A stretch of DNA of 23,522 nt, taken from a virus. Numbering within the stretch: the stretch's first letter is position 1; each line of letters begins with the position of its first letter. The stretch is from positions 1-23,522 of IMG/VR virus record IMGVR_UViG_3300009169_001717; one strand, given 5' to 3'. Under the pieces are notes generated by a model, which saw only the letters and a list, made by a program, of their open reading frames with translations, had not been told where the DNA came from and did not search any database. Made by a program: the position numbers and the translations under genes. Of the stretch, positions 1 to 6,850 are shown one piece after another.

Positions 1-2535
1 CATGATGCCGCAGCCTGGGGTCGCGGTCGTGGGCTCGTTGATCAGGGCGATCCACCACGACGGCAGGGAGGCACGCTTGATCCAGATCTCGTAGGTGAGC
101 GGCCCGTTCCCGAGGGAGAAGGCGTTGGCGAGACTGATCTGCGCCCCGACGTTGGTCGCCGTGGCTGTCAGGCGAACGGACTTGCCACCGGCAGGGATAC
201 CAGACTGGCCGAACGTGTACGAGCCAGCCCCGACCAAGCCTGGGGTCCCGTCGTGGTTGCCGACGATGTCGGAAAGCGTCGTCCCGCTGGTCTCCGGCAT
301 GGGCAGATAGGCGACGACGCCAGTCTCGCCAAGGATAAGGGCGTCGTAGGTGTCGATGACCCACGCGTTCGTGGTGAAGGAGCCAGACTGCGTCTTCTGG
401 ATGAACGCGTTCGCGGTGGAGGAGCTGGCCTGGGCTTTCGCGATGACGGCATTCGCCGTGAGCGACTGGCTGGCCGACTTGAGCAGGACAGCGTCAGCCT
501 TCTTGTCCGTGAAGGTGTACGTCGTCGTCGTTGTGGAGATGACCGCGTCTGCGGTGAAGGGAACGACGCTGTACGAGTCACGGATGGCAACGACCGTGTC
601 ATGGCTCAGGGCCGTGCCCTTCCAGAAGATGGCCTCATCGACGGTCCCCGTGAGGTAGGCCCATGGCTCATGCGTGGAGCCGACCTGGAACGTGCGGCTG
701 CTGGCGATGTTGACGGCGGACTGGGCGCTTACGTTCTGGGTGCCACCGCGAGCCACACCGTCGATGTAGAGCGTCGCCACAGCGTCGCGGTCCACGGTGA
801 TGAGGATGTGGTGAGGGCCCGTCCCCAGGAGCGTAAGGCCATGGTTGAAGTTGTACGCCGTGCCAGCGAGAACGAGGAAGATGCGGCCAGTCTCACCCCA
901 ATCCAGGAGGATGCCGTAGTCGCCAGCACCGTAGGCGTTGCCGCGACCGATGAGGAAGCCGTGCCCAGTCGTCCCATCGGGCCATGCGGTGATCGTGGCG
1001 ATGAGGGACATCGAGAAGTCCGACGTGCCGACATCCCACGCCACGTTGTCGGCCATCGACACGTACTGGGACGTGCCGTTCAGGGTCACGGCCTTGTCGC
1101 CGTCAGCCGTCGCCCCATCCACGCCTAGTGTCGGAGAACCGATGTACTGGCCGTTCTGCGTGCCCATGACATCGACGGCGCTCGTGCCTGACAGCTCACC
1201 GAGACGCCAGTAGCCCGTTGGGGCCGTGCTGACGGTGACGCTCCTCGGGCTCGCCTTGGAGATGGTCTTCGTGATGACCGCGTTGGCGGCGAAGGAGCCG
1301 GTCTGCTCACGCTTGATGACCGCGTTGGCGGTGAAGGAGCCGGAGACCGTGGTCGAGCTGCTCGTCGTGCCGATGAGGGCGAAGCCCACGACGCCCCACG
1401 CATCGGAGTCGGTGATGCTAGCCGTGCCGCCGTCGATGGTGCCGGAGCCGATGAGGACGTGGAAACCAAGGTCGCCTCCGACGACGGTCCATGTCCCGCT
1501 GGAGCAGGAGGCAGCCGTTCCGGAAGCCCATGCGTACGCCGTGGATACGAGGAAGTAGTTAGTCGTGCTTCTGGAGCCGGTCCTTCGGAGGACGATCCAG
1601 TAGGTCGTAGACGCCGAGAGCGTGGCCGAGACAGGCAGGACACGCAGGGTGGCGGTCGTCGTCAGGCTACTAGCGGCGATGCTGGCGGACGAGCCGACGA
1701 CCGTACCCGAGGGCACGCCACCTGAGTCGGTCTGCAACTCCACGACGAGGTCATCGGTCGGCGCGTTAGCGTTCGACAGCCAGAGGGCTATACCCGTGAC
1801 AGACCCGCCGCTCCCCGACGGGAAACTCTGGGCTTGTTCCTCGTTGGTCCCGCCGGTCCCTTGGACTCCCGCGCCAGCGCCGATGGGGGTGCCGTTCGCG
1901 ATACCGGTGTAAGCCCACTGCAACTGCACGGCGCCGTCAGTACCTGACGACTCCGCGTACTCCGCGACCTCTGTCCAGTCGCCGCCCGTCTGCCCAGTGA
2001 ACCGGGCGATGGCGTTGTCGTCGTTGACGGCGACGAAGTTGAGGGCTAGGCGGTCTGGGCCGAGGGTCTGGACACTATGGTCAGACGCGGTGGCGCTCGT
2101 GCCATTCGAGTAACCTCGTCCACCAGACGTGACGTTCTCGATGACCTCGGCCAGCGCCGTGCCAGTCGCGACATCCGCGAACTCGTAGAAGCGCCAGTAC
2201 AGGTCTTCCGATGTGCTGTTGGTGCCGCTGGCGGTAGGTGCGCTGGTGCCGGTCGAGCGCCCGACCCAGATGTACTGCCACGCCTCTCCCGAACCGCCTA
2301 CGGGCCAGTTCCCCGACGGCAGGGGTCCGATCTTCGTCCAGGTGTTCGCCGTGCCATCGATGGCATTGATGTTCGTGCCGCTGGTGAGGGCAGAGGCGTT
2401 GTTCGTGGTGCCGTCTTGCAGGTAGTGAAAGACGATGAGGTTGCCTGCCTGTGCCGGGGCATGCCCCGTCGCGGTCCAAGCGCCACCAGCGTCGGTGGCA
2501 CCCGTCGAGGCGGCGACGAAGCGAGGGGCAGCCAT
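1..2535 (-). CDS. Large LamG-domain tail fibre / adhesin protein (partial, C-terminus off window)
   Basis: The minus frame is open from ATG at 2535 to base 1 (845 codons, no stop), so the C-terminus is missing. Residues 1-210 are Ser/Thr/Gly-rich beta-type sequence. About 213-360 resembles a 'choice-of-anchor' beta-sandwich (a SDSGG-like stretch, TTYWIVL). About 398-426 holds two 14-residue repeats with core TANAVI/AANAVI. About 438-650 is a LamG/concanavalin-like lectin domain: it opens with GYWRLGE, has YVSMAD and TLYIDG strands, and ends with the typical TGTVDEAIFW. More TANAVI-type repeats follow (657-730), and a second LamG domain starts near 735 (GVVAYLPMPE). This architecture is typical of phage receptor-binding or fibre proteins and implies binding to cell-surface glycans, which is inferred. 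The start overlaps the stop of the upstream 76-aa gene by one base (TGATG). It is the distal gene of the operon driven by the promoter at 3044-3073. Confidence 0.88.
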   Translation of the reverse strand, partial: MAAPRFVAASTGATDAGGAWTATGHAPAQAGNLIVFHYLQDGTTNNASALTSGTNINAIDGTANTWTKIGPLPSGNWPVGGSGEAWQYIWVGRSTGTSAPTASGTNSTSEDLYWRFYEFADVATGTALAEVIENVTSGGRGYSNGTSATASDHSVQTLGPDRLALNFVAVNDDNAIARFTGQTGGDWTEVAEYAESSGTDGAVQLQWAYTGIANGTPIGAGAGVQGTGGTNEEQAQSFPSGSGGSVTGIALWLSNANAPTDDLVVELQTDSGGVPSGTVVGSSASIAASSLTTTATLRVLPVSATLSASTTYWIVLRRTGSRSTTNYFLVSTAYAWASGTAASCSSGTWTVVGGDLGFHVLIGSGTIDGGTASITDSDAWGVVGFALIGTTSSSTTVSGSFTANAVIKREQTGSFAANAVITKTISKASPRSVTVSTAPTGYWRLGELSGTSAVDVMGTQNGQYIGSPTLGVDGATADGDKAVTLNGTSQYVSMADNVAWDVGTSDFSMSLIATITAWPDGTTGHGFLIGRGNAYGAGDYGILLDWGETGRIFLVLAGTAYNFNHGLTLLGTGPHHILITVDRDAVATLYIDGVARGGTQNVSAQSAVNIASSRTFQVGSTHEPWAYLTGTVDEAIFWKGTALSHDTVVAIRDSYSVVPFTADAVISTTTTTYTFTDKKADAVLLKSASQSLTANAVIAKAQASSSTANAFIQKTQSGSFTTNAWVIDTYDALILGETGVVAYLPMPETSGTTLSDIVGNHDGTPGLVGAGSYTFGQSGIPAGGKSVRLTATATNVGAQISLANAFSLGNGPLTYEIWIKRASLPSWWIALINEPTTATPGCGIM

Positions 2536-2765
2536 CAGTCGCCGTAGCTGATGTCAGAGTCCCAGATGAGGTCGCCGGGGCTGACGGTTCCGTTGGAGGA
2601 GGTGTAGACGCGGACGTGTTGTCCGATGTCCTTCTCCTGCCTCGCGGCCACGAACGCTTGCCCGCGCAGGATCTGTGTGTCGGTCAGGTCCGTCACGTCG
2701 ATGTCGCGGACGATGCGCTCAGAGCCGTTGGGCCGCACCACGACGATGCGGATGAACTCGGCCAT
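2535..2765 (-). CDS. Small protein of unknown function, upstream of the fibre gene
   Basis: The protein is 76 aa, starting MAEFIRIVVVRPNGSERIVR and ending in a Trp-Asp-Ser-Asp acidic tail. It looks like a compact beta-rich domain and I do not recognise a family. By position between the promoter and the fibre gene it may be a small tail or chaperone-type protein, which is inference only. No clear Shine-Dalgarno precedes ATG 2765; instead a perfect 14-bp hairpin ends 12 bases upstream. The same frame stays open upstream with ATG codons at 2864 and 2840, each inside a hairpin loop, so a longer 109-aa form is possible. I prefer 2765 because the extra N-terminus has low-complexity Pro/Arg content. 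Confidence 0.7.
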   Translation of the reverse strand: MAEFIRIVVVRPNGSERIVRDIDVTDLTDTQILRGQAFVAARQEKDIGQHVRVYTSSNGTVSPGDLIWDSDISYGD

Positions 2766-2776
2766 CAGGACACACG

Positions 2777-2812
2777 AAGACCCGCAGAGTAGTGGGCGAC
2801 TCTGCGGGTCTT
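2777..2812. other. Perfect 14-bp inverted repeat (hairpin) next to the start of the 76-aa gene
   Basis: Arms at 2777-2790 and 2799-2812 are perfectly complementary (AAGACCCGCAGAGT and its reverse complement) around an 8-base loop. In the leftward transcript the hairpin lies 12 bases before ATG 2765 and is not followed by a U-run, so it is a poor terminator in that direction. It more likely limits or shapes translation initiation, or stabilises the mRNA. The function is inferred. Confidence 0.7.
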
Positions 2813-2833
2813 GGAGAGGAGGAGCGTGTCCAC

Positions 2834-2870
2834 GGGGTTGCATCCCCAGTCTCCCTGGTTGCATCCAGGG
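2834..2870 (-). other. Two tandem hairpins with an identical AUG-containing loop
   Basis: GGGG-TTGCAT-CCCC (2834-2847) and CCCTGG-TTGCAT-CCAGGG (2853-2870) sit six bases apart. On the leftward RNA both loops read AUGCAA, and both AUGs are in frame with the downstream 76-aa gene. A GGAGGG sits about 12 bases before the first AUG. The surroundings also hold the palindrome GGCCTAGGCC (2883-2892) and a small CCCT/AGGG hairpin (2901-2911). This is probably the 5' leader of the fibre operon; the regulatory role is inferred. Confidence 0.5.
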
Positions 2871-2926
2871 CTTGTCCCTCCGGCCTAGGCCGTCAAGGTT
2901 CCCTCACAGGGTACACGACGGTGCAA

Positions 2927-2975
2927 GGGGGAAACAGAAGACCCCGCCTCTCTAGTTGCCCAGAGTGACGGGGTT
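2927..2975 (-). terminator. Probable rho-independent terminator after the 132-aa gene
   Basis: On the leftward RNA, arms at 2969-2975 and 2940-2946 pair (ACCCCG/CGGGGU plus a wobble), with an inner ACUC/GAGU-type stem. They are followed by the pyrimidine-rich tract CUUCUGUUUCCCCC. The element lies about 95 bases beyond the stop of the 132-aa gene and downstream of the promoter at 3044-3073. It would therefore also act as a leader attenuator for the fibre operon. The stem is imperfect. Confidence 0.45.
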
Positions 2976-3043
2976 CCTGTTCCCGACCCCCGGTGCTGCC
3001 GGTTGGGCCAGTTCCGCTGGGGTGCGACCCCTGCGACTTGCGG

Positions 3044-3073
3044 ATACTAGAGCAGCGCGGCGCGAGTTGTCAA
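3044..3073 (-). promoter_or_regulatory. Leftward sigma70-type promoter for the fibre operon
   Basis: Read leftward, the sequence is TTGACA (3073-3068), an 18-base spacer, then TAGTAT (3049-3044; 4/6 match to TATAAT). The perfect -35 box is rare in DNA this GC-rich, and the site falls at the start of a 300-base gene-free stretch. The -35 overlaps the TGA stop of the 132-aa gene. The predicted transcript start is near 3037, giving a roughly 270-base structured leader before the 76-aa gene. Confidence 0.6.
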
Positions 3074-3468
3074 CCGAGCATCCGCGAGGCGATGATGTCC
3101 ACGTCGTTCTCGGAGCCGCAGACCATGCCGTTGGGCAGGAACCACAACTCCACGACCCCGCCATCCGCCATCTTCTTGCCGCATCCGTAGGACATCAGGG
3201 AGCGACCGGCCATGAGGTTGCCGGTGTGGTGCTTGGTGAAGAAGAACTGGTCTCCGTCGCCCATGACCACCACGAAGAGCGGCTGGCCGCTGGCCTTGTC
3301 CACGAGGAACCACGTCCCCACAGAGCGGAAGAGGTCCTTCTGCTCCTCGATCCAGCCGGAGGTATCGATGTCGATGCCGATGGTGCGGCCGTCGGGATGC
3401 TCGAAGGCGAGGTGGAAGCGGGAGTCCCCGTTCCAGGCATGCTCCTCGGGCGTCACTCGCTCAAGCAT
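3070..3468 (-). CDS. Hypothetical protein, 132 aa, last gene of the sugar cassette operon
   Basis: Start MLERVTPEEHAW at ATG 3468 is preceded by a very strong GGAGGAAGGAAG site, and it overlaps the end of the upstream glycosyltransferase gene by 8 bases. The sequence is alternating hydrophobic and aromatic (FHLAFEHPDGRTIGIDIDT, WFLVD, LFVVVMGDGDQFFF), suggesting a small beta-sandwich or beta-barrel domain. There is no signal peptide or membrane helix. A GCGKKM turn and VVELWFLPNG near the C-terminus are the most distinctive stretches. I recognise no family. Its position between a glycosyltransferase and the fibre operon makes a virion or glycan-related role possible but unproven. Its stop codon lies inside the -35 box of the next promoter. 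Confidence 0.8.
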   Translation of the reverse strand: MLERVTPEEHAWNGDSRFHLAFEHPDGRTIGIDIDTSGWIEEQKDLFRSVGTWFLVDKASGQPLFVVVMGDGDQFFFTKHHTGNLMAGRSLMSYGCGKKMADGGVVELWFLPNGMVCGSENDVDIIASRMLG

Positions 3469-4348
3469 CTTCCTTCCTCCATGGCTCCAGACGAAGCACG
3501 GCCTCCTCGCTCGTGAGGGCCTGTTCACCGATGGACTCGAGGACAGCAGCGCGGAACCTGTTGGCCTCAGGGTGGCGGTGGGCGATCTCGCGGAGGAAGG
3601 TGTCCTCGTTGATCGCCACGTCACCGATGTGGTCTGGCTTCACGGAGGTGTCCACGAAGATGCGGCTGCCGGAGGAGCGTGCCTCGCGGCAGAAGAGGAA
3701 GTCCTCTCCCCACTCCACCTCCCACCGGAAGAAGGGTGCCGGTCGGTACTTGCGGCGGTCCTCGAAGGAGGGGAACTCGATGCCGCCCTGCTTCTGGAGG
3801 ATGCGGTCGAAGACACGCTGGTGGATGAGGCAGAAGGCCATGCCCGTGGCATCCACCTCAAGGGCGGAGTCCTCGGGCCACTTCTCCAGGAAGGTGTAGG
3901 CCCGCGGGTCGTCAGGGGCCAGCTTGTAGAGCGTCGGCTGGTAGGGGGCTGCGCGCTGGAAGCAGAGGGCGCTGACGATGTCGAGGTCCCACTTCTGCTG
4001 GGACTCCACGAGCGTCTTGATGGCATTGGGCTGCCAAGCCATGTCGGCGTCGATGAAGAGCAGCCAGTCGCCCTCCATGTCCCAGATGCAGGCGTTGCGC
4101 TGGAAGGTGAGGATGTTGCCGACGATGATGTACTTCTTGATGTACTCACCCGGCTTCAGCCAGGTCGTGTCGAGCATCATCATGCTGATGGCTGTGGCGG
4201 CAGACACGTTGTCGCGTGTGACCCAGGCGATGGTCCCGACGCACTTGGTCTCGTCTTCCGAGTGGCCGACCTCGTACTTCTGCATGTCGAGGCCATCGAT
4301 GATCCCGGCCCGCCGTGGCCGACGGGCCTTAGGCTGAAGCATGGTCAT
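3461..4348 (-). CDS. Glycosyltransferase, GT-A fold (GT2-like)
   Basis: The protein is 295 aa. After a basic N-terminal tail (KARRPRRAG), the GT-A core has the nucleotide-sugar/metal-binding acidic motif LLFIDADM (DxD at residues 100-102), preceded by NACIWDMEGDW. A late segment (EWGEDFLFCREARSSG, then VKPDHIG) resembles the acceptor and base region of phage and bacterial GT-A enzymes. It should transfer a sugar from an activated donor; substrate and acceptor cannot be told from sequence. ATG 4348 follows the previous stop by 3 bases with no clear Shine-Dalgarno, so ATG 4342 is an alternative. It lies in the sugar cassette, immediately before the strongly expressed 132-aa gene. Confidence 0.85.
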   Translation of the reverse strand: MTMLQPKARRPRRAGIIDGLDMQKYEVGHSEDETKCVGTIAWVTRDNVSAATAISMMMLDTTWLKPGEYIKKYIIVGNILTFQRNACIWDMEGDWLLFIDADMAWQPNAIKTLVESQQKWDLDIVSALCFQRAAPYQPTLYKLAPDDPRAYTFLEKWPEDSALEVDATGMAFCLIHQRVFDRILQKQGGIEFPSFEDRRKYRPAPFFRWEVEWGEDFLFCREARSSGSRIFVDTSVKPDHIGDVAINEDTFLREIAHRHPEANRFRAAVLESIGEQALTSEEAVLRLEPWRKEDA

Positions 4349-4351
4349 GGG

Positions 4352-4687
4352 CTAGATCACGACCGCGGTAGCGGCGGTGTTGAGGCCAGCGAAGGTCCCG
4401 CCAGTCACGTTGTACAGCTGGACGGTCCACGTACCAGCGTGGGGGAAGATGTAGTTGTTGATCTGGAAGGCTCCGTCGGGGGTCACGCCGAAGACCTGGG
4501 AGCGGCCGTACTCCGTGCCGTCCTCGACCATAGTCAGGACGTAGCGGAACTCGGGGCTCGTGGGATAGGCGTTGGCGTCGTAGTTGCCTTCGTCGTTGGG
4601 GTCGCCCCCAGCGATATCGAAGCGGACGGCATCCTTCTTCGCCTCGATGGCCCCGGAGGCCGGGGTCATGGTGATGGTGACAGCCAT
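4352..4687 (-). CDS. Small beta-sandwich (Ig-like) protein, likely virion surface
   Basis: The 111-aa protein starts MAVTITMTPASGAI after an AAGGGAA ribosome site. It is rich in Thr/Ala/Gly/Tyr with alternating beta strands and the Ig-type end pattern HAGTWTVQLYNVTGG, followed by an Ala-rich tail ending in VVI. There are no cysteines and no charged helices. The pattern resembles decoration or minor tail proteins of phages, but no family is certain. It sits between two glycosyltransferase genes after the only sizeable gap (63 bases) in that part of the cassette. It could be a substrate of the neighbouring glycosyltransferases; this is inference. Confidence 0.75.
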   Translation of the reverse strand: MAVTITMTPASGAIEAKKDAVRFDIAGGDPNDEGNYDANAYPTSPEFRYVLTMVEDGTEYGRSQVFGVTPDGAFQINNYIFPHAGTWTVQLYNVTGGTFAGLNTAATAVVI

Positions 4688-4750
4688 GTCTGGTTCCCTT
4701 TCGATAGTCGGCGCTGACGCTTACCGAACGTGTCTATGCTACTTGGCCGG

Positions 4751-5443
4751 TCACCACGCGAGGGACCTGAGCCGACTCAACCGGGGAGCCGTCGTGACGC
4801 TGGGGTCGCCACCCTTGTTCCACGGAGAAGAGTACTGCTCGTTCCAAGGTTCGCCACCCCACTTGAGGGCGTGGTAGGCCTTGTTCTCCGGGTACGTGTC
4901 GTCATTCCTCGTCCCCGGCTCGCGGATGGTCACGCTCCCGCCACCGACGTGCTTGGTCCCCGTGGGAAGCTCCACGAACTCCACGCCACCGATACGGTCG
5001 GCCCTGGCCTTCCAGTCGGAGTCCTCGCAGTAGCAGGGGTGGTAGGACTCGTCCATGAAGCCCACGGTCTCGATGGCCTTGTCGTTCACGGCGAAGGCGG
5101 AGAAGCCGCAGGCGAAGGCGACCATCGGCCCAGGTGCCTCCCACATGGCTTTCTCGACCAGCTCCAGGTCTCCGGGTGAGAAGGCGATGTCGGAGTTGAC
5201 GAAGAGCCACCACTCCGCCTTGAGGTTGGCCTTGATGGTCAGGTTGAGCGCGGCCCCCCATCCGAGGTTGGCACCCGGGCGGCAGATATGGGTCCTCACG
5301 GCCCACAGGGGCTCCTCCTCCTCGGAGAAGGAGCCGCCGTTGTCCACGACGTAGAAGCGGCCCACGGCCACATCGACCGTCCGCAGCATCTCGTAGGCGA
5401 GGTCGTAGCGGTTCAGGATGGGGAGTGCGAGGACGGGGATCAC
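4751..5443 (-). CDS. Glycosyltransferase family 2-like protein
   Basis: The 230-aa protein begins at GTG 5443, which overlaps the previous stop as GTGA. It shows a compact GT2 layout: N-terminal PVLALPILNRYDL nucleotide-binding strand and YVVDNGG. The motif PGANLGWGAALN is typical of rhamnosyltransferase-like GT2 enzymes. The metal motif is FVNSDI, and the acceptor-side YCEDSDWKARADRIGG matches the GT2 pattern ED-x-DW-x-x-R-x-x-x-x-G. The enzyme is predicted to be cytosolic and to use a nucleotide sugar. The C-terminal 40 residues are Trp/Gly/Pro-rich and not part of the usual fold. The donor is unknown. Confidence 0.88.
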   Translation of the reverse strand: MIPVLALPILNRYDLAYEMLRTVDVAVGRFYVVDNGGSFSEEEEPLWAVRTHICRPGANLGWGAALNLTIKANLKAEWWLFVNSDIAFSPGDLELVEKAMWEAPGPMVAFACGFSAFAVNDKAIETVGFMDESYHPCYCEDSDWKARADRIGGVEFVELPTGTKHVGGGSVTIREPGTRNDDTYPENKAYHALKWGGEPWNEQYSSPWNKGGDPSVTTAPRLSRLRSLAW

Positions 5444-5661
5444 GCCGGGATCCGCCAGTACCTGTCGTCCACTCGTTCGAGCAACGTACTTCCCTCCCTG
5501 ATCACCATCCTCGGGCCCCTGCCCTCCGAGGTCCCGTCACACCAACACGATAGGGAGTAGGGCGGGATCCCATCCTCGATGACCGTCACGTCAACCGCAC
5601 ACCAGCCCCCGTAGTAGGGAACGTGATCCTGCATGGGGTGGCCGCAGAACAGGCACTTCAT
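5440..5661 (-). CDS. Small Cys-rich (zinc-binding type) protein, 73 aa
   Basis: Start ATG 5661 (MKCLFCGHPMQDH) overlaps the stop of the upstream glycosyltransferase as ATGA. A longer frame begins at 5697 but would sit wholly inside that gene. Cysteines occur at residues 3, 6, 21, 39 and 41 with His at 8 and 13, consistent with one zinc site built from CxxC plus CxC. The middle (VDVTVIEDG) is beta-like. No family is recognised. It lies between two glycosyltransferases and is translationally coupled to both, so a cofactor or adaptor role in the cassette is possible. Confidence 0.78.
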   Translation of the reverse strand: MKCLFCGHPMQDHVPYYGGWCAVDVTVIEDGIPPYSLSCWCDGTSEGRGPRMVIREGSTLLERVDDRYWRIPA

Positions 5662-6326
5662 CCGATGGACTCGATCTTCACGCGGCGCTTCCGCCAAAGC
5701 TCCATGTCTTCGCTCCAGCCCTTCTGCGCGCTCCGGTAGGTCTCGTCCCAGGGGAGGGAGTTGACCGACCCGAAGAGGGGGTGGAGATGCTCCACGACGG
5801 CGTCCTTGGCGTGCGCCAGCTCCCCACGGACGTTGGCGGTGAAGAACATCTCGTTGTCAGCGAAGTTGTGCTGGTAGCCAGGGTGGAAGGCCTTCCCGGG
5901 GGCATCGAAAACGGCCCTGTCGAGGTAGTCGCGCCTCACGACCGCCTGCGTGCCAGCCATGTTGTGGAGGTCGTTGCAAACGACCACGGGAGCGTTCTTC
6001 TCGTTCATCACCCGGAGGGCGGCGCGCAGCCAGCCCTTGTGGTGGATGACATCGTCAGACCCGAAGAACACCGTCTCCGCGTCGTCCAGGTGGTCGATGA
6101 GCTTGTTCATGCGAGTGACGTAGCGGCGGTCGTCGCAGTCCGAGTCATCCAGATACCACTCGCCCAGCTCATCGAGGATGTCGCGGCTCTCCTGGTCGGA
6201 GACGCAGAAGAGGATGAAGTGGGCCTCGGGCGTTGCGTCGTGGATGTTGAGGACGGTACGGCGGAGGTTCTGGGGCCTGTCCAGGGACGGCACGAGGATG
6301 GCCGTGGGCAGGAGGTCGATGATCAC
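5658..6326 (-). CDS. Glycosyltransferase-like protein (GT-A, GT2-type)
   Basis: The 222-aa protein starts at GTG 6326, overlapping the upstream methyltransferase stop as GTGA. The N-terminal PTAILVPSLDRPQNLRRTV is a typical GT2 first strand with the (V/I)P(S/T)xxRP signature. YVTRMNKLIDH precedes the acidic metal motif VFFGSDDVIHHKGW. VVCNDLHNMAGTQAVVRRDYL and HNFADNEMFFTANV form the later substrate-binding half. These are features of a small GT-A transferase without a membrane anchor. The sugar donor and acceptor are unknown. It is the middle member of a run of coupled sugar genes. Confidence 0.85.
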   Translation of the reverse strand: MIIDLLPTAILVPSLDRPQNLRRTVLNIHDATPEAHFILFCVSDQESRDILDELGEWYLDDSDCDDRRYVTRMNKLIDHLDDAETVFFGSDDVIHHKGWLRAALRVMNEKNAPVVVCNDLHNMAGTQAVVRRDYLDRAVFDAPGKAFHPGYQHNFADNEMFFTANVRGELAHAKDAVVEHLHPLFGSVNSLPWDETYRSAQKGWSEDMELWRKRRVKIESIG

Positions 6327-6850
6327 TTCCTGCCCCTCATGATCCAGATGCTGTGTGCCTCATCGACCTCGAGCACCTCGTCCACGGCCTCCTTCACGGT
6401 GGTGAAGTAGTCGTGCCCGCAGAAGAGCCCGCCATCCGCCAGCCGCGGCAACCAGGCCGCGATGTCGGCCCTGACGCTCTCGGTGTCGTGTGCGCCGTCG
6501 AGGAAGATCATGTCGAACTTGGCGCCCCTGCGCTCGAAGTAGGCGGCAGCTTCCAGTGATGTCATGCGGATAGCCGTCACGTTGTCGGTGATGTTGCGCT
6601 TGAACTCGCTGAAGAGCCAGTTGGGGCCCTTGTCCGCGAGGATCTCGTGGTGGGCTGGCTCGTCGGAACCGGCCCAGGTGTCGATGGCGAAGATCCTGCC
6701 GTCCGTGTTGTCTGACATGGCAGCCGTGCTGCGGCCCATCCACGAGCCGATCTCCGCGATCAGGTCGTGCTTCTCGGCCTGCTTCGCCAGCCACTCCAGC
6801 TCCCCCGGGCTCATCCACCCGTCGATGCCCAGTGCCCTGTCGATGTTCAC
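6323..6850 (-). CDS. Class I SAM-dependent methyltransferase (Methyltransf_24-like)
   Basis: GTG 6850 (VNIDRALGIDGW) overlaps the upstream epimerase stop as GTGA and gives 175 aa; the frame extends further upstream but only through that gene. Motif I is LIAEIGSWMGRST (about residues 30-42), followed by IFAIDTWAG as the acidic loop binding the SAM ribose. The motif FDMIFLDGAHDTESVRADI and then LADGGLFCGHDYF are characteristic of the Methyltransf_24 / CmcI-like group. This group often methylates sugars or small molecules. In this setting O-methylation of a glycan is the likely role, inferred from the neighbours. Confidence 0.87.
   Translation of the reverse strand: MNIDRALGIDGWMSPGELEWLAKQAEKHDLIAEIGSWMGRSTAAMSDNTDGRIFAIDTWAGSDEPAHHEILADKGPNWLFSEFKRNITDNVTAIRMTSLEAAAYFERRGAKFDMIFLDGAHDTESVRADIAAWLPRLADGGLFCGHDYFTTVKEAVDEVLEVDEAHSIWIMRGRK

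Noticed and set aside
253-1128. Long plus-strand open frames opposite the fibre gene
   Set aside because: They are antisense shadows: high Arg/Val/Asp bias, no ribosome sites, and the minus frame is continuous over 845 codons with clear LamG domains.
2952-3164. Minus-strand 70-codon frame spanning the promoter gap
   Set aside because: It has no ribosome site, is Arg/Ser/Trp-biased, and covers the terminator and promoter elements, so it is better explained as non-coding.
3212-4717. A 501-codon plus-strand open frame
   Set aside because: It lies opposite a glycosyltransferase with a proper DxD motif and a gene with excellent ribosome site. The frame is open only because of GC-rich codon structure.
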